Positions 1 to 5,673 of a stretch of DNA of 6,238 bases are shown here, piece by piece. Origin of the DNA: Roseovarius sp. UBA3070. GTDB lineage: Bacteria > Pseudomonadota > Alphaproteobacteria > Rhodobacterales > Rhodobacteraceae. The translations under genes and the position numbers were made by a program. The notes below the pieces were generated by a model. It worked only from the letters and a program-made list of their open reading frames with translations, searched no databases and had not been told where the DNA came from. The first letter of the stretch is position 1, and every line of letters begins with the position of its first letter. Location: assembly GCA_002366775.1 (NCBI GenBank), contig DFBW01000264.1, positions 1 to 6,238 of the forward strand, in the 5' to 3' direction.

Positions 1-684
1 GCCGCGGCCCCCGGCACCACAGGCAGCCATACAGTCAGCCTGCCGATCCGCGAGATCACTTATGATTTCGATCAGAGCACCTACAAAATCTGCCTGCCCA
101 GCTCGGTCCTGACCAAAACCCAGGTTGACGGTGGTACGATTGAAACGCTGATCAGCTTTACCTTCACCGATCTGGCCGAAAAAAACGCCGACGCCTGCCC
201 GTTTTACAAAGACGGCTTCAAGCCGGGTGGCGCGCTTGGGGTCTCCAATTACATGGAGATCAAGGCCGATATGAACACGGCCCAGAAGCTGCATGATGCG
301 ATCGCAGCCGAAAGCTCCATGGCCAGCTTTACCTGTGATCAGATAACTTATGTACAGGGCCGCTTTGATACCGGGCCGACACAGCTCAACTGTACCACTG
401 CCAAAGTTGACATTTCCACGTCAGGTGGTGGAGTGCTCAGCTACCCGGCGAATGATGATAACTGGATCACCAAGTCAGGCGGGGCCGATGCGTCCAGCAC
501 AGATGAAGGTGATGCAACAGCCGCCGCTGTGGCAGCCGCAGCCCTTGCGGCCACCGCCGAAGCCGAAGCGAATGCCGCTGCCGCGGTGGCCGAAGCTGAA
601 GCCGCCTCTGCTGCAACCGAGGCCGCCACGCCCCCCCCCGATGACCGAAGGCACAATCCTGACCGAAACCGCGCTAGAGCTTGA
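1..684 (+). CDS. N-terminal part of a cysteine-containing, probably exported protein; incomplete at the 5' end and frame-broken at the 3' end
   Basis: The frame is open from base 1, so the start and any signal peptide lie outside the window. About 170 residues form a domain I do not recognise, with four cysteines (in ICLPSS, DACPF, FTCDQ and LNCTT). That would suit disulfides in a periplasmic or surface protein, but this is inference. From about 513 it becomes an Ala/Glu-rich linker that runs into Thr-Pro-Pro-Pro at the C9 tract. After the tract this frame yields only about 14 atypical, Arg-rich residues (DDRRHNPDRNRARA) and stops at TGA 682-684. The neighbouring frame continues directly into a peptidoglycan-binding repeat. 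The most economical reading is therefore that this is the front half of one gene that also includes 641-1054, broken by a one-base change. The internal ATG at 253 is not a likely start, because the upstream sequence is equally protein-like. Confidence 0.7.
   Translation, partial: AAAPGTTGSHTVSLPIREITYDFDQSTYKICLPSSVLTKTQVDGGTIETLISFTFTDLAEKNADACPFYKDGFKPGGALGVSNYMEIKADMNTAQKLHDAIAAESSMASFTCDQITYVQGRFDTGPTQLNCTTAKVDISTSGGGVLSYPANDDNWITKSGGADASSTDEGDATAAAVAAAALAATAEAEANAAAAVAEAEAASAATEAATPPPDDRRHNPDRNRARA
513..630 (+). repeat. Ala/Glu-rich low-complexity linker
   Basis: GCC/GCA/GCT and GAA codons recur here (gccgaagccgaagcg, gtggccgaagctgaagcc), giving strings such as AEAEANAAAAVAEAEAA. It links the cysteine-containing domain to the peptidoglycan-binding domain and is probably a flexible or helical spacer. 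The imperfect codon-level repetition could change in length by slippage. Confidence 0.7.
631..639 (+). repeat. Nine-C homopolymer at a reading-frame break
   Basis: Nine consecutive C (acg, nine C, then gatgacc) sit exactly where coding sense passes from the frame of position 1 to the next frame. Removing one C gives Thr-Pro-Pro-Pro-Met-Thr-Glu and joins the two open frames with no internal stop. Such a tract can be a sequencing or assembly error, a slippage-type on/off switch, or the lesion of a recent pseudogene; the sequence alone does not decide between them. Confidence 0.75.
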
Positions 685-1054
685 TAGAACCGGGCGCATC
701 TCGGTTCAACGGCGATTGAACTTGCTGGGTCATGACACCCGTGGCGTAGACGGTGTTTTTGGCCCTGGCACACGCGCAGGCCTTACCCAGTGGCAATACA
801 AGAATGGCTTGCCCGTCACCGGCTATCTGGCCGCCGATCAACTGGCCGTGCTGAACACCACGTCCGAAACACTTTATGTGAACTGGCTGGCCGCTAACGC
901 CAATTCTTCGTCAACAACGAAGAAAACCACGAAGAAACGCAAAGTATATCGTGGCCGCGATGGTTGCCTGCGCCGCAAGCCAGGCAATGCACGCCAAACT
1001 ATCATCAAAGGTCAGTCGCGGTTTTGTAACCGCCGCCGTGCAGGCAAAATCTAA
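641..1054 (+). CDS. Peptidoglycan-binding-domain (PG_binding_1-like) C-terminal half of the frame-broken gene
   Basis: After a short lead (MTEGTILTETALELDRTGR), positions 698-853 encode a typical PG_binding_1 repeat: ISVQRRLNLLGHDTRGVDGV, then FGPGTRAGLTQWQ and NGLPVTGYL. The VDGxFGPxTRxxLxxxQ core and the xLPVTGxL turn are intact. Proteins of this family use the repeat to attach to the bacterial cell wall. The remainder is a Ser/Thr/Lys linker (STTKKTTKKRK) and a strongly basic tail with two cysteines (DGCLRRK, FCNRRR), ending at TAA 1052-1054. The first available start, ATG 641, directly follows the C tract and has no Shine-Dalgarno sequence. Independent translation is therefore doubtful, and the frame is better read as the back half of the gene at 1-684. 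The domain's catalytic or binding partner cannot be told from the window. Confidence 0.75.
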   Translation: MTEGTILTETALELDRTGRISVQRRLNLLGHDTRGVDGVFGPGTRAGLTQWQYKNGLPVTGYLAADQLAVLNTTSETLYVNWLAANANSSSTTKKTTKKRKVYRGRDGCLRRKPGNARQTIIKGQSRFCNRRRAGKI

Positions 1055-1077
1055 ATCACTCTGATTAACCCCAGACG

Positions 1078-1105
1078 CAGGCCCTTCGGGGCCTGTTGTC
1101 GTTTT
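1078..1105 (+). terminator. Rho-independent terminator with UUCG tetraloop
   Basis: A perfect 7-bp stem (CAGGCCC 1078-1084 with GGGCCTG 1089-1095) closes a TTCG tetraloop. It is followed by a T-rich stretch, ttgtcgtttt (1096-1105). It lies 23 bases after the stop of the peptidoglycan-binding gene and upstream of prfC, so it should end the first unit and separate it from prfC. Confidence 0.85.
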
Positions 1106-1106
1106 A

Positions 1107-1119
1107 GCGCATATTGCGC
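1107..1119. other. Short perfect inverted repeat upstream of prfC
   Basis: GCGCA-tat-TGCGC is a 5-bp inverted repeat with a 3-base centre, 30 bases before the chosen prfC start. It could be a small operator or a leader hairpin, but an inverted repeat this short can arise by chance in GC-rich DNA. Confidence 0.2.
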
Positions 1120-1149
1120 GTGTGCGTCCCTGCGGCTATAGGCGGTCAC

Positions 1150-2757
1150 ATGTTGGATACCGCTTCAAATCGCCCCGCACTGCCCGCTGAAATTGCCCGG
1201 CGGCGCACCTTTGCCATCATCTCGCATCCAGATGCGGGCAAAACCACGCTGACTGAAAAGTTTCTGCTGTTTGGGGGCGCCATCCAGATGGCCGGCCAGG
1301 TGCGCGCCAAAGGCGAAGCGCGCCGCACCCGCTCGGATTTCATGCAGATGGAAAAAGACCGTGGGATTTCTGTATCCGCCTCGGCTATGTCGTTTGATTT
1401 CAAAACCTTTCGCTTCAATCTGGTCGATACGCCCGGTCACTCAGATTTCTCTGAAGACACCTATCGCACTCTGACCGCAGTGGACGCCGCGGTGATGGTG
1501 ATCGACGGCGCAAAAGGCGTGGAAAGCCAAACCCAGAAACTGTTCGAAGTCTGCCGCCTGCGTGATCTGCCGATCCTGACCTTCTGTAACAAAATGGACC
1601 GCGAAAGCCGCGACACATTTGAAATAATTGACGAAATTCAGGAAAACCTGGCGATTGACGTCACCCCGGCCAGTTGGCCCATCGGCGTGGGCCGTGACTT
1701 TCTTGGGTGTTACGATCTGCTAAATGACCGGCTTGAACTGATGGACCGCGCTGATCGCAACAAAGTCGCGCAAAGCGTTGAAATTGCCGGCCTTGACGAC
1801 CCCAAGCTGGCCGAGCATGTGCCCGCCAATATGATTGACCAGCTGCGCGAAGAGGTCGAAATGGCCCGCGAATTGCTGCCTAAACTGGACCCACAGGCGG
1901 TTCTTGAAGGGCACATGACGCCGATTTGGTTCGGCTCTGCCATCAACTCGTTCGGGGTCAAGGAACTGATGAACGGCATCGCCCAATACGGGCCCGAGCC
2001 TCAGCCTCAATCGGCCCTGCCACGCCAGATTTTACCCGAAGAAACAAAGGTTTCCGGCTTTGTCTTCAAGGTGCAGGCCAATATGGACCCAAAACACCGT
2101 GACCGCGTGGCCTTTGTGCGTCTTGCCTCGGGCCATTTCAAACGCGGTATGAAACTGACCCATGTGCGCACGAAGAAACCGATGTCAATTTCCAATCCCG
2201 TGCTGTTTCTGGCATCAGACCGAGAGCTCGCCGAAGAAGCATGGGCGGGCGATATTATTGGCATTCCAAACCATGGCCAGCTGCGCATTGGTGACACGCT
2301 GACCGAAGGCGAAGCCCTGCGCGTGTCGGGCATTCCATCCTTCGCGCCAGAGCTTTTGCAATCCGTGCGTGCCGGTGACCCGATGAAAGCCAAGCATCTG
2401 GAAAAGGCCCTGATGCAATTTGCCGAAGAAGGGGCCGCCAAGGTCTTCAAACCGTCGTTCGGATCAGGCTTTATCGTGGGTGTTGTCGGCCCATTGCAAT
2501 TTGAAGTTCTGGGCAGCCGGATTGAGATGGAATACGGCCTGCCGGTCAGGTTTGAGCAATCGCAGTTCACCTCTGCACGTTGGGTGAAGGGTGACACACA
2601 AGCCGTTGATAAATTCATCGCATCCAACAAACAGCATATCGCATATGACCACGATGGGGATGTTGTCTACCTGACCCGGCTGCAATGGGATATCGACCGT
2701 GTAGACCGCGACTATCCCGACATCACATTAACCGCGACCAAGGAAATGATGGCCTAA
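1150..2757 (+). CDS. prfC: Peptide chain release factor 3 (RF3), translational GTPase
   Basis: RF3 is a cytoplasmic GTPase that binds the ribosome after peptide release and drives recycling of RF1 or RF2. The product is 535 residues from ATG 1150, close to the usual size of about 530. The G domain is complete: G1 HPDAGKTT at 26-33, the switch I region with EKDRGISVSAS at 68-78, G3 DTPGH at 93-97, G4 NKMD at 147-150 and the G5-type GSAIN at 262-266. After it come the RF3-typical stretch with QANMDPKHRDR in the beta-barrel domain II and a C-terminal domain containing GPLQFEVL. A TTG at 1114 in the same frame would add 12 residues, but the added sequence is unlike RF3 N-termini. ATG 1150 is preferred, with a weak purine-rich aggcgg at 1140-1145. 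The gene follows a strong terminator, so it probably has its own promoter, which I could not identify. It is followed by a hairpin repeat. No key residue is missing. Confidence 0.97.
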   Translation: MLDTASNRPALPAEIARRRTFAIISHPDAGKTTLTEKFLLFGGAIQMAGQVRAKGEARRTRSDFMQMEKDRGISVSASAMSFDFKTFRFNLVDTPGHSDFSEDTYRTLTAVDAAVMVIDGAKGVESQTQKLFEVCRLRDLPILTFCNKMDRESRDTFEIIDEIQENLAIDVTPASWPIGVGRDFLGCYDLLNDRLELMDRADRNKVAQSVEIAGLDDPKLAEHVPANMIDQLREEVEMARELLPKLDPQAVLEGHMTPIWFGSAINSFGVKELMNGIAQYGPEPQPQSALPRQILPEETKVSGFVFKVQANMDPKHRDRVAFVRLASGHFKRGMKLTHVRTKKPMSISNPVLFLASDRELAEEAWAGDIIGIPNHGQLRIGDTLTEGEALRVSGIPSFAPELLQSVRAGDPMKAKHLEKALMQFAEEGAAKVFKPSFGSGFIVGVVGPLQFEVLGSRIEMEYGLPVRFEQSQFTSARWVKGDTQAVDKFIASNKQHIAYDHDGDVVYLTRLQWDIDRVDRDYPDITLTATKEMMA

Positions 2758-2776
2758 ACATCAACGGTAGGATTGT

Positions 2777-2845
2777 AAGTATTTAAAGAAAGATGAAGGT
2801 CAAAGAGGCCCCTCTTCATCTTTCCCAAAATACTTCCGCCGGAGG
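2777..2845. repeat. Large imperfect intergenic hairpin with CCGCCGGAGG flank; probable dispersed Roseobacter-type repeat
   Basis: Two nested stems are visible. AAGTATTT (2777-2784) pairs with AAATACTT (2828-2835), and AAAGATGAAG (2789-2798) pairs with CTTCATCTTT (2814-2823). They are separated by a symmetric 4x4 internal loop, and the apical loop is about 15 bases. CCGCCGGAGG follows immediately at 2836-2845. On the opposite strand it reads as a GC-rich block, then AAGTATTTTGGGAAAGATGAAG. From memory this resembles an intergenic element common in Rhodobacterales; I could not search for it. It fills the gap after prfC and could also end or stabilise that transcript, although no T-run follows on either strand. 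Confidence 0.6.
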
Positions 2846-2896
2846 CTTTCACATCTGCCTCTTGCGCCCCGGCCCAACACCTTACACACTCTGCAT

Positions 2897-3856
2897 ATGA
2901 CTGATCCAAAATGGGGCCTCGTCTCCACCATCAAGGCGCCAGCGCGCGATATTCTGACATTCGCGGCCCATCACCTCGATCTGGGCGCGCACCGCATCCA
3001 TATCTATCTGGATGATGACAACCCCAACGCGTTTGAGGCGCTAAAAGCGCATCCCAAATGCCGTGTCATCGCCACCGATGAACCCTATTGGAAGCGCCGC
3101 AAGGGGCGGCCTGAAAAACACCAGGCGCGCCAAACTGCCAATGCCACGCATTGCTATCGCCGCGGGCCACAGCTGGATTGGCTGGCGCATATTGATGTGG
3201 ACGAACTCCTGTGGCCACAAAGCCCCCTGCCCGGGCAGCTGGCCAACATCGCGCCGGATGCGATAAGTGCCCGCGTCCGCGCGGTTGAGGCGCTGGCCCC
3301 CGACCCGGACAGCCCCCCCAAACCTGGCCATACCTGGTTCAAGGGATTTTCCCGATTGCAAAAACCTCGTCGTGCGCAAACTGCTGAAATTTATCCCAAT
3401 TACGGCCAGTTTCTGAATGGCGGTTTCCTCAGCCATGTGGCTGGCAAAATCTTTGTGCGCACTGGCATTGAGAAGCTGAGTTTACGCATCCACAATGCTT
3501 TCATCCAAGGAAACATGGACAACAATTCAGCCGAGCTGACCGGTACGCTGCTGTGTCATATGCACGCCGCCACCTGGGAGGGGTTCCTCGCCTCGTATCA
3601 GTTCCGCCTTGCGCGTGGATCCTACCGGGCCGAACTGAAACCGGTGCCCACCGCCGATGGGGCCGGGGTGAACATGAACGACCTGTTTTCGATGATTGAG
3701 GGCGAAGGGGGCGAGTCGGCCCTCTATGAGTTCTACAAGGAGGTCTGCACCGCTACACCGGAGCTGCGTGAAAGGTTGATGGCGCATAATCTGCTTCATG
3801 GGTTTGCTCTTGATCTGGAGGCGAAACTGGCGCGGCATTTCCCGGATTTCGCCTGA
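2897..3856 (+). CDS. Glycosyltransferase family 2-like protein (Glyco_tranf_2_4 type)
   Basis: This is a 319-residue soluble-looking protein with no signal peptide or membrane segment. The N-terminus (WGLVSTIKAPARDILTFAAH, then HHLDLGAHRIHIYLDDDNPN) matches the opening of the GT-A-like families in which a nucleotide-sugar site forms around residues 8-43. The RQTAN stretch (78-82) and HIDVDELLWP (98-107) follow. The latter carries the D-x-D motif (D100, D102) expected to bind a divalent metal and the sugar nucleotide. A later HxH-type segment (LCHMHAATW) is also typical of this family. Donor and acceptor sugars cannot be deduced, and no polysaccharide or cell-wall genes are adjacent, so the role (surface glycan, exopolysaccharide or other) stays open. 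ATG 2897 is the only reasonable start, although no clear ribosome-binding site precedes it. Separate transcription from prfC is likely because a repeat-filled 139-bp gap intervenes. Confidence 0.85.
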   Translation: MTDPKWGLVSTIKAPARDILTFAAHHLDLGAHRIHIYLDDDNPNAFEALKAHPKCRVIATDEPYWKRRKGRPEKHQARQTANATHCYRRGPQLDWLAHIDVDELLWPQSPLPGQLANIAPDAISARVRAVEALAPDPDSPPKPGHTWFKGFSRLQKPRRAQTAEIYPNYGQFLNGGFLSHVAGKIFVRTGIEKLSLRIHNAFIQGNMDNNSAELTGTLLCHMHAATWEGFLASYQFRLARGSYRAELKPVPTADGAGVNMNDLFSMIEGEGGESALYEFYKEVCTATPELRERLMAHNLLHGFALDLEAKLARHFPDFA

Positions 3857-3858
3857 TT

Positions 3859-3877
3859 TGTTGCAGTATTAGCAACA
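3859..3877 (+). other. Small stem-loop just after the glycosyltransferase stop
   Basis: TGTTGC (3859-3864) pairs perfectly with GCAACA (3872-3877) across a 7-base loop, starting two bases after the TGA. There is no following T-run, so it is at best a weak or Rho-assisted terminator or a 3'-end protecting hairpin. Confidence 0.35.
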
Positions 3878-3922
3878 GTTCAGCGTAGTTAGGTCAGATT
3901 GTCACCGTTGAGCGACTGTCCA

Positions 3923-3950
3923 TTGACCCGGCCCCCAATTGCGCTGTAAA
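3923..3950 (+). promoter_or_regulatory. Candidate sigma-70-type promoter for the helicase gene
   Basis: TTGACC (3923-3928) is a five-of-six match to the -35 consensus. TGTAAA (3945-3950) is a four-of-six -10 match at a 16-base spacing. It would give a leader of roughly 95 bases before ATG 4053. GCGGA-tg-TCCGC (3973-3984), a short palindrome, lies in that leader. The -10 match is weak and nothing independent supports it. Confidence 0.3.
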
Positions 3951-4052
3951 TGCGGGCGCGCAGATCATTAATGCGGATGTCCGCTGGGCCATAGGGGCCT
4001 GACCTGCCAGATATGCACGGGCCGAGATTGCGTCCGTAAACCACGGATACAC

Positions 4053-5528
4053 ATGACCAAATTCTCAGACCTGAGCCTGAACCCCAAAGTCCTCAAAGCC
4101 ATCGCAGATGCCGGCTATGAAACGCCCACGCCCATTCAAGAGGGCGCCATCCCACCCGCCCTGGAAGGCCGTGATGTTCTGGGGATTGCCCAGACAGGTA
4201 CCGGTAAGACGGCAGGTTTCACATTGCCGATGTTATCGCTTTTGGCACGCGGGCGCGCACGCGCACGGATGCCACGCTCACTGGTGCTCTGCCCGACACG
4301 CGAATTGGCGGCCCAAGTGGCTGAAAACTTTGATACCTATTCAAAATATCTGAAGCTAAGCAAAGCCCTGCTCATTGGCGGTGTATCGTTCAAAGAACAA
4401 GACCAGCTGATCGACAAAGGCGTTGACGTGTTGATCTGCACCCCCGGCCGCCTGCTTGATCATTTTGAGCGCGGCAAGCTGATCTTGTCGGACGTAAAAA
4501 TCATGGTCGTGGACGAGGCCGATCGGATGCTCGATATGGGGTTCATCCCTGATATTGAACGCATCTTTGGCCTCACCCCATTTACGCGCCAAACGCTGTT
4601 CTTCTCGGCCACTATGGCCAGCGAAATTGAGCGCATCACCAACACATTCCTCAGCAATCCGGCCCGGATCGAAGTGGCACGCCAAGCCACCGCATCTGAA
4701 ACGATTGAACAGGTTGTGGCCATGTTCAAACCGTCGCGCCGCGAACGTGCCGATAGTGAGAAGCGCAAGTTGCTGCGTTCTATCATCGACGCAGAGGGTG
4801 AAAAATGCACCAACGCGATCATCTTTTGCAACCGCAAGATGGATGTGGACATCGTTGCTAAGTCGTTGAAAAAATACGGATATGATGCGGCGCCCATCCA
4901 CGGTGATCTGGACCAATCACAGCGCACGCGCACGCTGGATGGTTTCCGAAATAACGAGCTGCGTTTCTTGGTGGCCTCGGATGTGGCGGCGCGTGGGCTG
5001 GATGTGCCTTCTGTGAGCCATGTGTTCAACTATGATGTTCCCGGCCACCCCGAAGACTATGTGCACCGCATTGGGCGCACCGGTCGTGCCGGGCGTGAAG
5101 GTAAGGCAATTACCCTGTGCAATCCACGCGATACCAAAGCATTGGCCGCGGTTGAGGCGCTGATTCAGAAAGATATACCGCGGCTTGATATGGGTTTTGG
5201 CACGACGGCTGAGGAGACCCCTGCGCCTGAGGCCAAACCCAAGGACGACGCGCCCAAAAAGCCGCGCCGCAGCCGGTCACGCAAGTCTGACGATGCGCCC
5301 AAAACCAACGATGCACCCCAGGCCAAAGAGGCCAAGGTTGAAGCCCAGCCTGATCCCACGCCCACACCCACGCCACCAAAAGACGACCAACCGCGCGAAA
5401 AATCCCGTGGTAAACGTGGTGGCCGTGGCCGATCGGGCGGTGGTGATGGTGACAACAAAACCGTCGGCATGGGCGAGCATATGCCCAGCTTCATCGCGCT
5501 CAGCTTTGACGACCGCCGCACAGATTGA
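4053..5528 (+). CDS. rhlE: DEAD-box ATP-dependent RNA helicase, RhlE type
   Basis: The product uses ATP to unwind short RNA duplexes and remodel RNA-protein complexes, in ribosome assembly and RNA decay in this family. The 491-residue protein has all the motifs in order: F4 and PTPIQ (25-29) of the Q motif, AQTGTGKT (46-53), PTREL (81-85), TPGRLLD (130-136), DEAD (154-157) and SAT (185-187). They continue with IIFCNRK (256-262), HGDLDQSQR (283-291), ASDVAARGLD (308-317) and HRIGRTGRAG (338-347). The core ends near residue 380. The tail (about 384-491) is low complexity: Ala/Pro/Lys/Asp-rich, then RGKRGGRGRSGGG (452-464), likely an accessory RNA-binding region. The end, GMGEHMPSFIALSFDDRRTD, is compact and not low complexity. 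ATG 4053 directly precedes the Q motif, with a weak GGA five bases upstream. RhlE is the best subfamily guess, but other alphaproteobacterial DEAD-box paralogues are possible. It converges on the RNase J gene. Confidence 0.95.
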   Translation: MTKFSDLSLNPKVLKAIADAGYETPTPIQEGAIPPALEGRDVLGIAQTGTGKTAGFTLPMLSLLARGRARARMPRSLVLCPTRELAAQVAENFDTYSKYLKLSKALLIGGVSFKEQDQLIDKGVDVLICTPGRLLDHFERGKLILSDVKIMVVDEADRMLDMGFIPDIERIFGLTPFTRQTLFFSATMASEIERITNTFLSNPARIEVARQATASETIEQVVAMFKPSRRERADSEKRKLLRSIIDAEGEKCTNAIIFCNRKMDVDIVAKSLKKYGYDAAPIHGDLDQSQRTRTLDGFRNNELRFLVASDVAARGLDVPSVSHVFNYDVPGHPEDYVHRIGRTGRAGREGKAITLCNPRDTKALAAVEALIQKDIPRLDMGFGTTAEETPAPEAKPKDDAPKKPRRSRSRKSDDAPKTNDAPQAKEAKVEAQPDPTPTPTPPKDDQPREKSRGKRGGRGRSGGGDGDNKTVGMGEHMPSFIALSFDDRRTD

Positions 5529-5530
5529 CA

Positions 5531-5561
5531 CAAAACTTGGGGCAGGATTTGCGTCTTGCCC
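5531..5561 (-). terminator. Hairpin terminator in the convergent gap, oriented for the RNase J gene
   Basis: GGGCAGGAT (5540-5548) pairs with GTCTTGCCC (5553-5561), including two G-T wobbles, around a TTGC loop. Read on the minus strand, the hairpin is followed by AAGTTTTGTG (complement of 5531-5539 and one base beyond), a T-rich tract about 113 bases after the RNase J stop. On the plus strand it is followed by AAAAA, so the helicase transcript would get a hairpin only 11 bases past its stop but no U-tract. It may serve both genes, less efficiently for the helicase. Confidence 0.55.
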
Positions 5562-5673
5562 AAAAACGACACCGCCCCCTGGCGCCGCTATCGAAGTATC
5601 GAGAGCAACACCAAAGCGAAACGCCCGGATGTGCATTTCAGGGGTGTAACGTACGGAAATGTAACCCGTTTTC

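Noticed and set aside
350..640. Frame-2 reading upstream of the C tract as the true start of the peptidoglycan-binding protein
   Set aside because: The translation is Pro/Arg/Gln-rich shadow sequence of the Ala/Glu linker (PPLWQPQPLRPPPKPKRMP) with no domain features; coding sense there belongs to frame 1.
441..773. Minus-strand Ala/Ser-rich open frame
   Set aside because: It is the antisense shadow of the GC-rich linker, with no family features and an overlap with sensible plus-strand coding.
1114..1149. TTG-initiated N-terminal extension of prfC
   Set aside because: The added 12 residues (MRVCVPAAIGGH) are unlike RF3, and the TTG lies inside a small inverted repeat right after the terminator. 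ATG 1150 gives the expected length and N-terminus.
2007..2630. 207-codon minus-strand open frame inside prfC
   Set aside because: It is long, but lies entirely antisense to conserved RF3 sequence, and its translation resembles no family I know; high GC readily produces such frames.
5532..5566. Intrinsic terminator for the helicase gene on the plus strand
   Set aside because: The stem is followed by AAAAACG rather than T residues on this strand, so only the minus-strand orientation fits an intrinsic terminator well.
5590..5606. Short direct repeat tatcga-ag-tatcga in the convergent gap
   Set aside because: Two six-base copies are too short to distinguish from chance, and there is no associated structure or gene start.
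5185..5649. Plus-strand open frame overlapping the helicase tail and the downstream gap
   Set aside because: The Arg/Pro-rich translation is an out-of-frame reading of the Lys/Ala/Pro tail, and the frame carries no recognisable motif or ribosome-binding site.
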